From: Cytobacillus gottheilii
GTDB lineage: Bacteria > Bacillota > Bacilli > Bacillales > Cytobacillaceae
DNA length: 64,000 nt
Assembly (NCBI RefSeq): GCF_001636345.1
Contig: NZ_KV440945.1
Coordinates: forward strand, 2,623,354-2,687,353
Direction of reading: 5' to 3'
Under the pieces are notes generated by a model. That model was not told where the DNA came from, did no database searches, and worked only from the letters and a program-made list of their open reading frames with translations. The position numbers and the translations under genes are program-made. This document shows positions 17,252-26,217 of this stretch, piece by piece (position 1 is the stretch's first letter; each line of letters begins with the position of its first letter).

Positions 17252-17572
17252 CTATACCTTTTTAATTAATTTGGAAAAATTGAATATACCCAACAACAAA
17301 CAAATCATACTTAAAGCCCAAAATACTGCTGTTTCCCCTAAACGAAGAGATATTTCTTCCGATGCCATAGGATGAAGGTAATCAAACGAAATGGCTTGTA
17401 AAGAAAAATATACTGCAACAGAGGATAACAAAAAATGTAGGAAAAGCCAAGCGTATGCCCCACTCCGTCTCTTATTTTTCACCCACAAAAAAATTGTAAT
17501 TCCAATTGCAATTCCCATTATAATTAAAAATCCACTAATTAACATACTTATGGTTTCTTGTTCCATTGGCAT
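17252..17572 (-). CDS. membrane protein with three helices, unknown
   Basis: The 106-residue protein has hydrophobic segments at about 10-30, 40-62 and 80-100, with the basic loop KNKRRSG after the first. The ATG at 17572 lies eight bases after GGAGG. No characteristic motif is present. The gene stands alone between two copies of the intergenic repeat. Confidence 0.6.
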   Translation of the reverse strand: MPMEQETISMLISGFLIIMGIAIGITIFLWVKNKRRSGAYAWLFLHFLLSSVAVYFSLQAISFDYLHPMASEEISLRLGETAVFWALSMICLLLGIFNFSKLIKKV

Positions 17573-17652
17573 ATAGAAAACCTCCTAAATTTAGGTATTA
17601 ATATTATTAAACTGTACCACCTATTTTAGTAGAATATAATTCTTTTCCTCTA

Positions 17653-17700
17653 GCCTGCATACGTTAGCATAAAAAGAAAAAGCTGCCGATAATGACAGCT
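17653..17700. repeat. dispersed intergenic hairpin repeat, copy 4
   Basis: GCCTGCATACGTTAGCATAAAAAGAAAA is followed by the hairpin AGCTGCC-GATAAT-GACAGCT. The hairpin is slightly mismatched. It lies just downstream of the 17746 gene on the minus strand and could act as its terminator. Confidence 0.45.
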
Positions 17701-17745
17701 CCCATCTTCAACACTTTCACCCAATAGTTGAATATCTATCAATAA

Positions 17746-18027
17746 TTAACTTACTGTTGTATTACCTTTTAACTTTAAAAAAGTTTTTCCAACAAGTGCA
17801 AAGGCAATCAACATAGTAATCAAACTTGCAACAAAGAAACCAATTGCATATATTCGAATATTCGCTTCTGGTACTCGGTCATTTATCTCTAATCCTAAAA
17901 GGTATATTCCGATGCCTTCACCATCCACATTCGTTCCAAGAGACCATAAATCTAATCCTTTGTTGACCATTAAAAAAGTAAAGAAAGTAAGAAAAATAAT
18001 AACAATCCAACGATTAATAGCGTTCAT
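17746..18027 (-). CDS. small two-helix membrane protein, unknown
   Basis: The 93-residue protein has hydrophobic helices at about 6-22 and 59-83, joined by a polar loop (SLGTNVDGEGIGIYLLGLEINDR) that may lie outside the cell. The start is fixed at the ATG at 18027 by AAGGAGGGG seven bases upstream; the longer frame to 18123 runs into a copy of the dispersed repeat. Family unknown. Confidence 0.6.
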   Translation of the reverse strand: MNAINRWIVIIFLTFFTFLMVNKGLDLWSLGTNVDGEGIGIYLLGLEINDRVPEANIRIYAIGFFVASLITMLIAFALVGKTFLKLKGNTTVS

Positions 18028-18393
18028 TTTTATACCCCTCCTTATTAAATAATATACCATATTTCCCCATTCCCCCTTTAGTCTTCTTATTGCACTAACC
18101 CGACCCGTTTTTATAACAAGCACAATTTTGTTGATATGCTAGTTATAGTATATATACATTTTTAATGAGTATCGAAAATACACAAAGACAACAGTGCTGC
18201 TTTATCGTTAAGAGCATAATATAAGCTCTACCGTAAAAGGAGTCCTTAACTGGAACAAGTGTCTCACTTTATCAAGCAAAAACTGTGACGTCTTTTCAAG
18301 CGGTCATAAAAGATTGGTTTATTTATATTATCAACTAATAATTGGTATGCGTTTAATTGCTCCAAGTGGAATACTATCTTTGAGGTGAATAAT
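18028..18393. other. intergenic with partial repeat block
   Basis: A block at 18091-18122 (TTGCACTAACCCGACCCGTTTTTATAACAAGC) resembles the front half of the dispersed repeat. No gene or promoter could be fixed. Confidence 0.4.
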
Positions 18394-18852
18394 ATGAAAA
18401 GATTTTTAATGTTAACTTTTTTAATCTTAATGAGTCTATCGGTCCCTATTTCTCTAGCACATGCAGACAAAGATCCTAGCAGCAAGATCAACAAAGAAAT
18501 TTACGCTTCTCCAGAAGAGCTTTTGGTTGATATGATTAATCCTTATATCACAGAAATTGTTAATAAAGAATGTGAAGAAGGAGTGAATTGGACATTTGAG
18601 AGAGTCAATAAACTAGAGTTGATTGTCGATCATACGGGATCAGTGTCAAAAAGTTGGTACGAACTTGAATTGATGATTCGTACATTTAGTTCTAACCTAA
18701 AGAATGAAGCTATGAATTTGGACACGGTGACCGTACAGATTGATCCTAAAACGTACTTCGGCTCAATTGAAGGTAAGAGAAAGAAGCTTGATGAAGTGTC
18801 GGTTAAAGTTGTTAAATACAGCCATCATCATGATAACAAAAAGAATCAGTAA
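18394..18852 (+). CDS. secreted DUF3888-like protein
   Basis: A signal peptide (FLMLTFLILMSLSVPISLAHA, then DK) precedes a mature domain of about 128 residues. It contains ELLVDMINPYITEIVNKE, the helix seen in DUF3888-type exported Bacillus proteins, and two charged strands (SWYELELMIRTF, DTVTVQIDPK). The C-terminus is rich in His and Lys. The start is the ATG at 18394, eight bases after GAGG, not the GTG at 18385. A strong terminator follows directly. Confidence 0.55.
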   Translation: MKRFLMLTFLILMSLSVPISLAHADKDPSSKINKEIYASPEELLVDMINPYITEIVNKECEEGVNWTFERVNKLELIVDHTGSVSKSWYELELMIRTFSSNLKNEAMNLDTVTVQIDPKTYFGSIEGKRKKLDEVSVKVVKYSHHHDNKKNQ

Positions 18853-18856
18853 AGTT

Positions 18857-18884
18857 TGAGCTGTTGGAAAACAGCTCATTTTTG
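18857..18884 (+). terminator. terminator of the 18394 gene
   Basis: TGAGCTGTT pairs with AACAGCTCA around a GGAA loop, followed by TTTTTG. Confidence 0.9.
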
Positions 18885-19148
18885 TAACTGCCTATTTAAT
18901 GAAGTTTACAATTAACTTAAACAAACTAACACTATAAGGATTAGAGAGCTGCAATATGATTAACCATTCTATAATTGGCAGACAGTAAACATTTGGTCTG
19001 TAATTTACGTTAATTCATCGATCGAGCAATTTCTAACATCTCTCTTTTGATAAAATTAAACTGGTCATTTCTATAAATGTGTCTTGTTTTACAAAAAAAT
19101 AATTTTACAGCTTTAAAAAATGTGTTGAGTTAGGATATCTATTTTCAC

Positions 19149-19270
19149 TTATCTAGAAACATAAAAAATTCTTAGCCTTCCCATTGTTTTATCATTTATG
19201 AAGGGGTCTATATTCAGTCCAGCTATTGCTATTAGCTCCTCCTTCTCGTTAAAGACACATATAAAACCAA
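19149..19270 (-). pseudogene. orphan C-terminal fragment, unknown
   Basis: A frame without a start codon reads VFNEKEELIAIAGLNIDPF and ends TMGRLRIFYVSR at the TAA at 19149-19151. It is short and lacks a ribosome-binding site, so it is listed only as the possible tail of a lost gene. Confidence 0.25.
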
Positions 19271-19273
19271 AAA

Positions 19274-19735
19274 TTAATCAAAGTTAGATAACCTCTCTCC
19301 TGAAATGGTTTCGAACAATTTTCCCGATTTACTCTTACTTAACTGAACATATTTCCCTTCACCTTGTATAACAAGCTCGATTTGTTCATTGTTAGGGCTG
19401 ATCCATAGATCATAATTTATAACAGCTATTCCCTTGTTACTGCTGAAATTGATTTGGAAATCAGGAGGGTGTGTCATACTTACTTCAGCATTTTCCCAGT
19501 GAATACTTTCCAGTAGATGTTTGACATTTTGAACAGTGGCCTGATTGTTGATTTCTTTGAATTCCTCATAATTTGCCTCTTCTCCAACACGTTTTTGAAC
19601 CTTCAACTTAGTTTCTGAATGCTGTAATTTATCTTGAACATTAATCTGAACTTCATTTGTTCCTCTAATGGAACAACCTGAAATGATAATTGAAAAAATT
19701 CCAATACAAATAATGAAATAGATATATTTCCTCAA
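19274..19735 (-). CDS. lipoprotein, unknown
   Basis: A signal sequence with the lipobox-like IISGC marks this 153-residue protein as lipid-anchored. After a charged, probably extended segment (KLQHSETKLKVQKRVGEE) comes a beta-rich domain with HPPDFQINFSS and AVINYDLWISPNNEQIELVIQ. A YKYVQLS-like strand near the end (GEGKYVQLSK) suggests a small anti-parallel sheet. The TTG at 19735 is used because the GTG at 19744 is fused to the AAAGGA site. No partner genes. Confidence 0.65.
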   Translation of the reverse strand: MRKYIYFIICIGIFSIIISGCSIRGTNEVQINVQDKLQHSETKLKVQKRVGEEANYEEFKEINNQATVQNVKHLLESIHWENAEVSMTHPPDFQINFSSNKGIAVINYDLWISPNNEQIELVIQGEGKYVQLSKSKSGKLFETISGERLSNFD

Positions 19736-20055
19736 ATCGCTCACTCCTTTCCTCTATAGACGATTGTTCTTCGGTTAAGTTACTAAAAATTCAAATTAAT
19801 AGACGCACCGCTAAATCGTAAATCGGGTTTGAAACTAAAAACACTTTATGCAATATACCTAATAGTCCATGCACCTGTATAAGATAAAAGATAAATTTAT
19901 AGATGCTAAGCATAACTATGTTATATCATTTATTTATCTTAGTAACTAATAAGCAGGTTTTGTATCACGATGTTTGTTTTTCAAATATTTTACTGATCAA
20001 TACTGCTTCTTAAAGCACAAAACCCTTCCACATCTGAAAGGGTTTTTTTACTCTA
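19736..20055. other. intergenic, terminator only
   Basis: Apart from the terminator at 20019-20049 nothing is recognised here. Confidence 0.4.
20019..20049 (-). terminator. terminator of the DUF6440 gene
   Basis: AAAACCCTT and AAGGGTTTT form the arms of a ten-base-loop hairpin with T runs on both strands. Confidence 0.75.
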
Positions 20056-20259
20056 TTATTCCGAACCGTCAATCGGATCCACAATGACTTTTCCGTTTTC
20101 ATCTAATAATGGTGTTAATCCGCTGCCTTGTGTATTCCATACATGCATATAATTAACACCTGTTTTCCGATCAACCAAAATGTAGATCAGTCCGTGCTGA
20201 TAATTTTGGACTAGTTTTTCATCAAATCGTTTTTCTTCTTTGCTTTTGTCTCGAAACAT
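20056..20259 (-). CDS. DUF6440 family protein
   Basis: The 67-residue protein has a charged front (MFRDKSKEEKRFDEK) and a compact strand-rich core (YILVDRKTGVNYMHVWNTQGSGLTPLLDENGK). This matches the small DUF6440 proteins common in Firmicutes and often found next to phage genes. The ATG follows GGAGTGAGG. Its role is unknown and it lies alone upstream of its terminator. Confidence 0.75.
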   Translation of the reverse strand: MFRDKSKEEKRFDEKLVQNYQHGLIYILVDRKTGVNYMHVWNTQGSGLTPLLDENGKVIVDPIDGSE

Positions 20260-20460
20260 GCTACCTCACTCCTAATTTAATTTATTCGTGATGTTATTTA
20301 AAAGGTTCCCTGTTTATTTTCCTCACTGCTAGCGATCTAATCCAATAATCTGGATTGCACATAAACAAGCGAAATAAACTGACTCTTTTAATGCACACTT
20401 TCTTTTTTGGAAATTTATAAGAAATAACGGCTCAGTTTATTTTTCACAAGTATGCACATA

Positions 20461-21681
20461 TTATTTCCCGCAGCACTTCTTATACTTCTTCCCGCTGCCG
20501 CAAGGGCATTGTTCGTTTCTGCCAACTTTTTTTTGCCTTGATTTTATATCAATAATGTTGCTGCTGGAAGATGTTGCTAACACAGCGGTTGGGTTTGTAT
20601 TTGGTTTGCGGATTTCTTTTGGTGCGTAGCCTTTTAAGTGCCATTGTTTTGTATGATTGACTAATGTCATGACAGGATTCATAAAAGCATTTACCTCATC
20701 AACATCCTTAAAATCGATGTATTCCTGTATATAAATCAGAATTTCACCGAATTGCTTGCCAATCTTTATGAGAAGTACAATTTCTCCTACAATGTCTTCA
20801 GCTTCGGACTTTTTCAAGGGATAGTGAGTCAACATGTATTGCACCAGTTGCTGATAGCTGGCGGTCTGATCAATGTAGCCAGGTTCACTTGCTTTAAAGA
20901 GCTGTTCCTTTGTAAAAGGATAAAACCCAATATGCGGCCGCATTTTATGTTCTTTTTTGAGCTTATCTAAATCTTCCAGTTCATCATGCTGAACATAACC
21001 GTCTTTAAAAATAATTTCTGAGTCATATACTCTGCGATCAAGTAAAAGCTCTAAATACATGAGCAGATTTACTGGCTTTTTCAGCAGATTTTCAATCATC
21101 GATAGTAACTCATTGTATGAGACTGCTCCATAATAAAAAATAATTCCTTTTGTGATTTTTAATAGCTCCGTGTTTTGTTTGACTGCTTGTTTTATGTCTG
21201 TGCTTTCACAAAGCGCCTTTAGCTGCTCTACTAGATCTGCTGGAATATAAAGGACTCTTTCTCCGTTAATGGATCCTGTTGCTACTATGCCGCTTTCACG
21301 AAAATAGCTAATCTTTTGATGAGTTAAATCAGTAAATGCATAATACCCTCCATTTTGGAGAATTTTAATGATCACCTGCATTCTCTCTGCATCAATACTT
21401 GCCAAAAAAGATTCCATTTGATTAACGATGCTTTCAATTAGCACTTCTATTAATGGTGCTTTTTTTAATGTACTGAGTCCCTGCAGCCCGTAAAATTTCC
21501 GAATGGTATCTAATTCTGCTTTTGTCTTCTTGCTCAGGGTATCTTCCAGACTAATAGGGTATTCAACTGTTGCATATAGCTTTTTATCTCTCTTATCTTC
21601 TTCCAATATAACCGTTTCTTTCATATTGGAGAGTGCCTTTAAAAGTTGTTTCTCTTCGTTGCTGCTCACTTTATTACTCAT
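20461..21681 (-). CDS. SEC-C motif protein, unknown function
   Basis: The protein of about 406 residues ends in a SEC-C zinc-binding motif (GRNEQCPCGSGKKYKKCCGK), the same C-terminus found on SecA and on several unlinked Bacillus proteins. The rest is mostly helical, with KTKAELDTIRKFYGLQG near residue 40 resembling the SAP/Rho-N-type helical start. SEC-C usually mediates binding to a protein partner or ribosome. I start at the ATG at 21681, which follows GGAG; the upstream gene's stop overlaps this site, so both are translated from one message. Confidence 0.75.
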   Translation of the reverse strand: MSNKVSSNEEKQLLKALSNMKETVILEEDKRDKKLYATVEYPISLEDTLSKKTKAELDTIRKFYGLQGLSTLKKAPLIEVLIESIVNQMESFLASIDAERMQVIIKILQNGGYYAFTDLTHQKISYFRESGIVATGSINGERVLYIPADLVEQLKALCESTDIKQAVKQNTELLKITKGIIFYYGAVSYNELLSMIENLLKKPVNLLMYLELLLDRRVYDSEIIFKDGYVQHDELEDLDKLKKEHKMRPHIGFYPFTKEQLFKASEPGYIDQTASYQQLVQYMLTHYPLKKSEAEDIVGEIVLLIKIGKQFGEILIYIQEYIDFKDVDEVNAFMNPVMTLVNHTKQWHLKGYAPKEIRKPNTNPTAVLATSSSSNIIDIKSRQKKVGRNEQCPCGSGKKYKKCCGK

Positions 21682-21686
21682 TTCTT

Positions 21687-22304
21687 TCACTCCATTATAT
21701 CTTCGTACATTCTTAGTTGATGAGGGTATTCTACTCCTATGTGCTCTACATTAAGTTTCCGCTGCAGATCAACCGGGAGAATAAAGATGATCTCTTCATT
21801 GTGCAGGTCACTGCCTTTAATTTCACCTATTCTTGTATAACCGGAAACCTCATCGCCTATCATAGCAAGCTGAAACTTGGATTGTCCATAAATAATGACA
21901 GAGAGTTCAATGAACATCTCATGCATTCTTTTTAACCATTGGTTTTGCTTGATGGTTAAAGGATAGTCAATTGAAAAGTACTCTTCTATTTCACATAGCG
22001 GAATTGAAACAATGACGGAGGCTGTTTCACCATCAAGAATGACTTCAACAAGGCTGTTAAGGGTGATCGTTTTTGAATAAGTAAGTTTTCCAATGAACGA
22101 ATATGTTTGCTCTTTATTTATCTGAATTGGAAGCTGGACAGGCTGGCGTTTTTCCACATAGTTATCCTTATAAGCTAAATCCATGTGCATTGCCATGGTT
22201 TTGAGCGCTGCATTTATGACTTCTTGGTCGCCTCCATCATACTGCATTTCCAGTTCATAATAGCTCCCACGCCATTGAGCAGGGTCGCTTATTTTTTTGG
22301 TCAT
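21687..22304 (-). CDS. hypothetical protein, in operon with the SEC-C gene
   Basis: The 205-residue cytoplasmic protein opens with DPAQWRGSYYELEMQYD and alternates strands and helices (TLNSLVEVILDGETASVIVSIPLCEIEEYFSID, then QLAMIGDEVSGYTRIGEI). No catalytic motif stands out and I do not recognise the family. The ATG follows GGGGGGA. Its stop overlaps the ribosome-binding site of the SEC-C gene, suggesting coupled expression and a joint role. Confidence 0.6.
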   Translation of the reverse strand: MTKKISDPAQWRGSYYELEMQYDGGDQEVINAALKTMAMHMDLAYKDNYVEKRQPVQLPIQINKEQTYSFIGKLTYSKTITLNSLVEVILDGETASVIVSIPLCEIEEYFSIDYPLTIKQNQWLKRMHEMFIELSVIIYGQSKFQLAMIGDEVSGYTRIGEIKGSDLHNEEIIFILPVDLQRKLNVEHIGVEYPHQLRMYEDIME

Positions 22305-22360
22305 CGAGATCCCCCCTCATCTAAATGGATCTAAGATTTGCAGTTATCATTGTAAAAACA

Positions 22361-23536
22361 TTACGAACGCAGCTTCACACGATAATGACTCATCGATTTT
22401 GGTACTCCTTTTAACTCAAGAAACCCTGTATAGATTAAGTCCCTGATCCGATATTCCAAATAGTCCGCATGTTTAAATTCTTTACGGTTTTCCAAAACCT
22501 CACCAATAACACTGCCTGTTTTAATAAAGTCTTTTTGTTCCTGTTCCTCATGTAATTTTTTGATCGTATTTAAAATTAGTGAATCATAGTGATTCTGTTT
22601 TACTTCCATTATTTCATTGTCACGGAAAGTCCGCAAAACTCCCTTAGCCTGTGAGAGTGTCTCCCATTCTTTATGATATTGATACAGCTCTGCTTCATTT
22701 AATGCCTTAACTTCTCCTCTTTTTTCAAAAAGAATCCTAACATCTTGAGAGGCAAGATGACATGTATATAAGAATTCGTGTTGTGCATCCTTTGTGGTTA
22801 TGTATTTCTCATAGAGTTCAACAGAATTCATTAGATAAATCACATTTGCTTTATGCCGCAGTATGTATAAAATAAACCGCAGGAATGTTTGTTCATATGC
22901 ATCATTTCCATACCAGATATAAATCGGCAGAGTTTCTGGAATGTCTTCGATCTCCCGCAGCATATTCCTAAATTTATTTCCACCCTCAAATTCATCCTGC
23001 TCACTATTAATATGGTCAAACAGCCATTCATTGCGATACACTTGTCCTTTTTTCTCATGAAGCTTCCATATGGGACCGATTGCAAGAAATTCAGTAAAGC
23101 CTATAACAGCCTTTGGATGCTGCAGTCCTACTCTAACCGAACCTGCTGCGGATTCGGAAGAAACAATATGTACGCTATCCACCTCTTTAAATGGATCTCT
23201 GCTGAACGGTTTACAAGCCAGCAATGAGCGATATTGCTGGATACTGTTGTTGATTTCTTCAACCATATCGTTCAACACATCCTGGTTGACGAATATACTG
23301 TATCCTTCAGGCGGTTGGGTCTCTTCATGTTTAAACGTTTCAAACGCTTCCTCATCAGCTATTTCAAATGATCTCCACTCGCCATTTTGATTCCAATTCG
23401 AAACAGTTAAATACTCCGTAGAGTCCATTTTATACATATAGACCCGATTAGGCTCCAAATAAAAATATACGAACGGAAATCTGACTTTGCTTTTCACTTC
23501 GATCCACTCCTTTTCTATAAATTTTACCATACTCAC
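22361..23536 (-). CDS. DUF1835/DUF3658-like protein
   Basis: The 391-residue protein has an N-terminal region of about 115 residues, then VHIVSSESAAGSVRVGL and AVIGFTEFLAIGPI (residues about 122-157), which match the DUF1835 core. A C-terminal helical section (EYRIRDLIYTGFLELKGVPKSMSHYRVKL) resembles DUF3658. Such proteins are cytoplasmic and biochemically uncharacterised. The start is uncertain: GTG at 23536 or ATG at 23530, with a weak ribosome-binding site for both. It is followed by the 22304 gene after a 56-bp gap, so it may head a three-gene operon. Confidence 0.65.
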   Translation of the reverse strand: MSMVKFIEKEWIEVKSKVRFPFVYFYLEPNRVYMYKMDSTEYLTVSNWNQNGEWRSFEIADEEAFETFKHEETQPPEGYSIFVNQDVLNDMVEEINNSIQQYRSLLACKPFSRDPFKEVDSVHIVSSESAAGSVRVGLQHPKAVIGFTEFLAIGPIWKLHEKKGQVYRNEWLFDHINSEQDEFEGGNKFRNMLREIEDIPETLPIYIWYGNDAYEQTFLRFILYILRHKANVIYLMNSVELYEKYITTKDAQHEFLYTCHLASQDVRILFEKRGEVKALNEAELYQYHKEWETLSQAKGVLRTFRDNEIMEVKQNHYDSLILNTIKKLHEEQEQKDFIKTGSVIGEVLENRKEFKHADYLEYRIRDLIYTGFLELKGVPKSMSHYRVKLRS

Positions 23537-23546
23537 TCATGTAAAA

Positions 23547-23576
23547 AAGCGCCATATCCAATTAGGAATGACGCTT
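23547..23576 (-). terminator. terminator of the kinase-ABC operon
   Basis: On the minus strand AAGCGTCAT pairs with ATGGCGCTT around a short inner stem, followed by TTTTTT. It ends the message of the 23620-28683 operon before the DUF1835 gene. A second hairpin (GAGGT...ACCTC, 23585-23604) lies nearby. Confidence 0.75.
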
Positions 23577-23619
23577 CGTTTTTGAGGTCAGAAAAGAACC
23601 TCATTTTTTCAGCTGTACT

Positions 23620-26217
23620 CTATATATTCTCTTGTTTAATACTCTCAATAATATTATCCTGATTGACTTTTCGAATTGAATACAGCATGGCTGTTCCTAC
23701 AATCACGAAAATGCTGATAACGCAATAAATAATATTCATCCAAGGCACTTCAAATGTATATTCAAATGATGAGGTTGTAGCATAATAGATCAGATACATG
23801 ACAATAAGGCTGAGCGGCAGGCCATACAGTAAGGATTTTAGACCGTAGAAGAGACTCTCATAGCTGATCATTTTATTAAAGCCCATCGGTGTCATTCCTA
23901 CTGACTTGAGCATAGCAAACTCTCTTTTTCTAAGGGAAACACTAGTAGATATTGTGTTAAAAATATTAGCAACTGAAATCAATGTGATCAGGGCAATAAA
24001 CCCATAGGTAAAGACCGAAAGAATCAAAATTAGCTGCTCCTGCTCCTGTCTGGCTTTGTACAGATTAGAAACATAAAAATCAGCGTCGGCGTCTTCGATC
24101 ATTTCCTGCAGTTTTATCGGGTCTGAACTGCGAAGAAATACACTTGAATTAGCCATTTCCTGTTTGTCAGATGCCACTAACTCATTAAAAACCTCTTCGG
24201 TCGTAATTAAGTTAACACTGCCGATGCCACCGTAATTAACCCCCATCGGAACCTCATTTGTTTCAGCCACTATGGTGACATCTGCAAATTCACTTTCGAT
24301 TGATTGCTCATAATCATAATAAAGCAAAGATAGAGATTCACCAATTTCCTTAAAAACAGCTTCTGTTTCGACAAATTTTCCACTTTCAGAGTCTTCGTAT
24401 TGTGCTGTATTTACTAAGATGACCGGGTGACTTTTCAATGGTTCATCTGTAAATGATTTCACACCAATTTGTTCTGCGTAATCTTCAAAGCTTCGTTCAT
24501 CCAAACTGGTTACGGAAGTGTAATATGGAACTCCCTTTTCATCCAGCTCTATTAATCCGCTTTTTATGTCTTCCTGAAACGGCAGAGCCGCCTCCTCTTC
24601 TTTCACATAAAAGTTTAGATCAATTTGTTTTTGCAGCACTGAACTCTCAACCAAGTCAAATTCTTTAATACTTGCCAGCTGTTCTGACTTTTCTTCATTA
24701 CTGCTATTGAGTGAAACTCTAATGTCAAAATTAATTCCTTCCTGTGACAGTTCTAATGATTTTTTTAAGCTATCGGTAAAATAGGAGACCGATAAAAATA
24801 AGAGAATGCTGATGACAAGGGAAAAGACGGTCACATTATAACGGCGCTTATTTCGTTTTAAATTTTTGAGCCCTATTTCTCCTTCGATGCCAAATAGCTT
24901 TCTCACAAGTTTCGGTGTTTTAATCTTTTTGCCTGTGAGTTTTACATCCTGTGATTGGCGGATCGCATCAATTGCTGATATTTTTGATGCTTTAACAGCC
25001 GGTAAATAGGTTGAAATAAAGATGGTTACTAACGACAAAAGGCATGCTGTCACAATTGACATTGGTGTAATGACTACCGTTAATTTTTCTGAAATGCCTA
25101 AAGCTCCTTCAATCATGTCATTAATTAATAGGAAGGTGATCCATATACCTGTTAAACCGGCGATGATCCCCAGGGGAATACTGATAAGAGCAATGACAAA
25201 ACCCTCAAAAAAGACGGAATTCCTTTTTTGGCGTTTAGTTGCCCCCACACTTGACAGCATCCCTAAATGACGGGATCTTTCAGATACACTGATCGCAAAC
25301 GCATTATAAATTAGTGCAACAGAACCAATCATGATAACTGCAACAATAATCCCCAGCAGCCTATACAATGTAGTTTGCAGGTTTGCATTATCTGTAACAC
25401 CGTAATAGCGGAGCAGACTGTCATTAAAACTTAAAGATGCTTTCTCCAATCCAATACTGTTTGCTAAAACCTCCGCATGGTCAAATATGTCCTTATTAAT
25501 ATCTTTCACGATAACAGATACATCAGCTGAAACATCTGCTTCAACATCTAAATAAGAAATCATGGTATATCCAGGCGACCATGTTGGCTCCCACTCAGGT
25601 CTTTCAATTTTACCAACAATCTCATATGTCTTTTCAGCAGTGTCTTCAATCGTTTCAGCTGTTTCGCCGTCCAGTTGAACAACTGAAGCTGTTTGTTTTA
25701 ATTCCATCTCAGGATCAGAGTCTGGCAGATTACTCACTCTTTCTCCAACCTGCAGTGTTACTTCATCACCAATCTGATAAGAAACTCCTCCGTTTGTTTT
25801 CATATGTTCTGAAACAACTGCTTCATTGCTCTCTTTTGGCAATCGGCCTTCTTTTAAATGAATTGGATAATTCTCTAAGCCATCTGTATCAAAGGATTTA
25901 ATAAAGACATATGGCTTATTTTCATTTTCAGAGCCTGTTAAATTGGCATAGCCCTCATCTCTCGATAAAAAGGCTGATTGTGTTTGATCGTCATCCTGAA
26001 TCGCCTGTATTTGTTCTTTACTTACATTTTCGTACGACACATGCCATTCGCCATTATTGGCAATGGACTGTTTTTTAAATAAATCCAGGAAAGAGACTCC
26101 TAAAGTGGTCACTGCAGCAATCATTGCAACAGAAATAATAACACCAAAAATCGTAACGAGCGTTCTCCTCTTATTCTGTTTCAAGTGCTGAATGGTTAGC
26201 TTGTTAACGATATTCAT
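23620..26217 (-). CDS. ABC transporter permease, FtsX/MacB type
   Basis: The 865-residue protein has a first helix near residue 20, a large extracellular domain (about 45-280), three helices (about 285-420), a second helix plus extracellular domain (about 465-700), and three more helices (about 730-855). Both FtsX modules carry the usual RxRxxxMLxSxG sequence (RSRHLGMLSSVG; LRKREFAMLKSVG). These permeases do mechanical work or export peptides rather than form channels for small molecules. The start overlaps the ATPase stop by ATGA. With the kinase and regulator upstream, peptide-antibiotic resistance is the likely role. Confidence 0.85.
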   Translation of the reverse strand: MNIVNKLTIQHLKQNKRRTLVTIFGVIISVAMIAAVTTLGVSFLDLFKKQSIANNGEWHVSYENVSKEQIQAIQDDDQTQSAFLSRDEGYANLTGSENENKPYVFIKSFDTDGLENYPIHLKEGRLPKESNEAVVSEHMKTNGGVSYQIGDEVTLQVGERVSNLPDSDPEMELKQTASVVQLDGETAETIEDTAEKTYEIVGKIERPEWEPTWSPGYTMISYLDVEADVSADVSVIVKDINKDIFDHAEVLANSIGLEKASLSFNDSLLRYYGVTDNANLQTTLYRLLGIIVAVIMIGSVALIYNAFAISVSERSRHLGMLSSVGATKRQKRNSVFFEGFVIALISIPLGIIAGLTGIWITFLLINDMIEGALGISEKLTVVITPMSIVTACLLSLVTIFISTYLPAVKASKISAIDAIRQSQDVKLTGKKIKTPKLVRKLFGIEGEIGLKNLKRNKRRYNVTVFSLVISILLFLSVSYFTDSLKKSLELSQEGINFDIRVSLNSSNEEKSEQLASIKEFDLVESSVLQKQIDLNFYVKEEEAALPFQEDIKSGLIELDEKGVPYYTSVTSLDERSFEDYAEQIGVKSFTDEPLKSHPVILVNTAQYEDSESGKFVETEAVFKEIGESLSLLYYDYEQSIESEFADVTIVAETNEVPMGVNYGGIGSVNLITTEEVFNELVASDKQEMANSSVFLRSSDPIKLQEMIEDADADFYVSNLYKARQEQEQLILILSVFTYGFIALITLISVANIFNTISTSVSLRKREFAMLKSVGMTPMGFNKMISYESLFYGLKSLLYGLPLSLIVMYLIYYATTSSFEYTFEVPWMNIIYCVISIFVIVGTAMLYSIRKVNQDNIIESIKQENI

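Noticed and set aside
18264-18494. 76-residue minus-strand frame
   Set aside because: It is a shadow of the DUF3888-like gene and has no ribosome-binding site.
23585-23604. GAGGT/ACCTC hairpin as main terminator of the ABC operon
   Set aside because: On the minus strand it is followed by A, not T; the hairpin at 23547-23576 has the correct T run.
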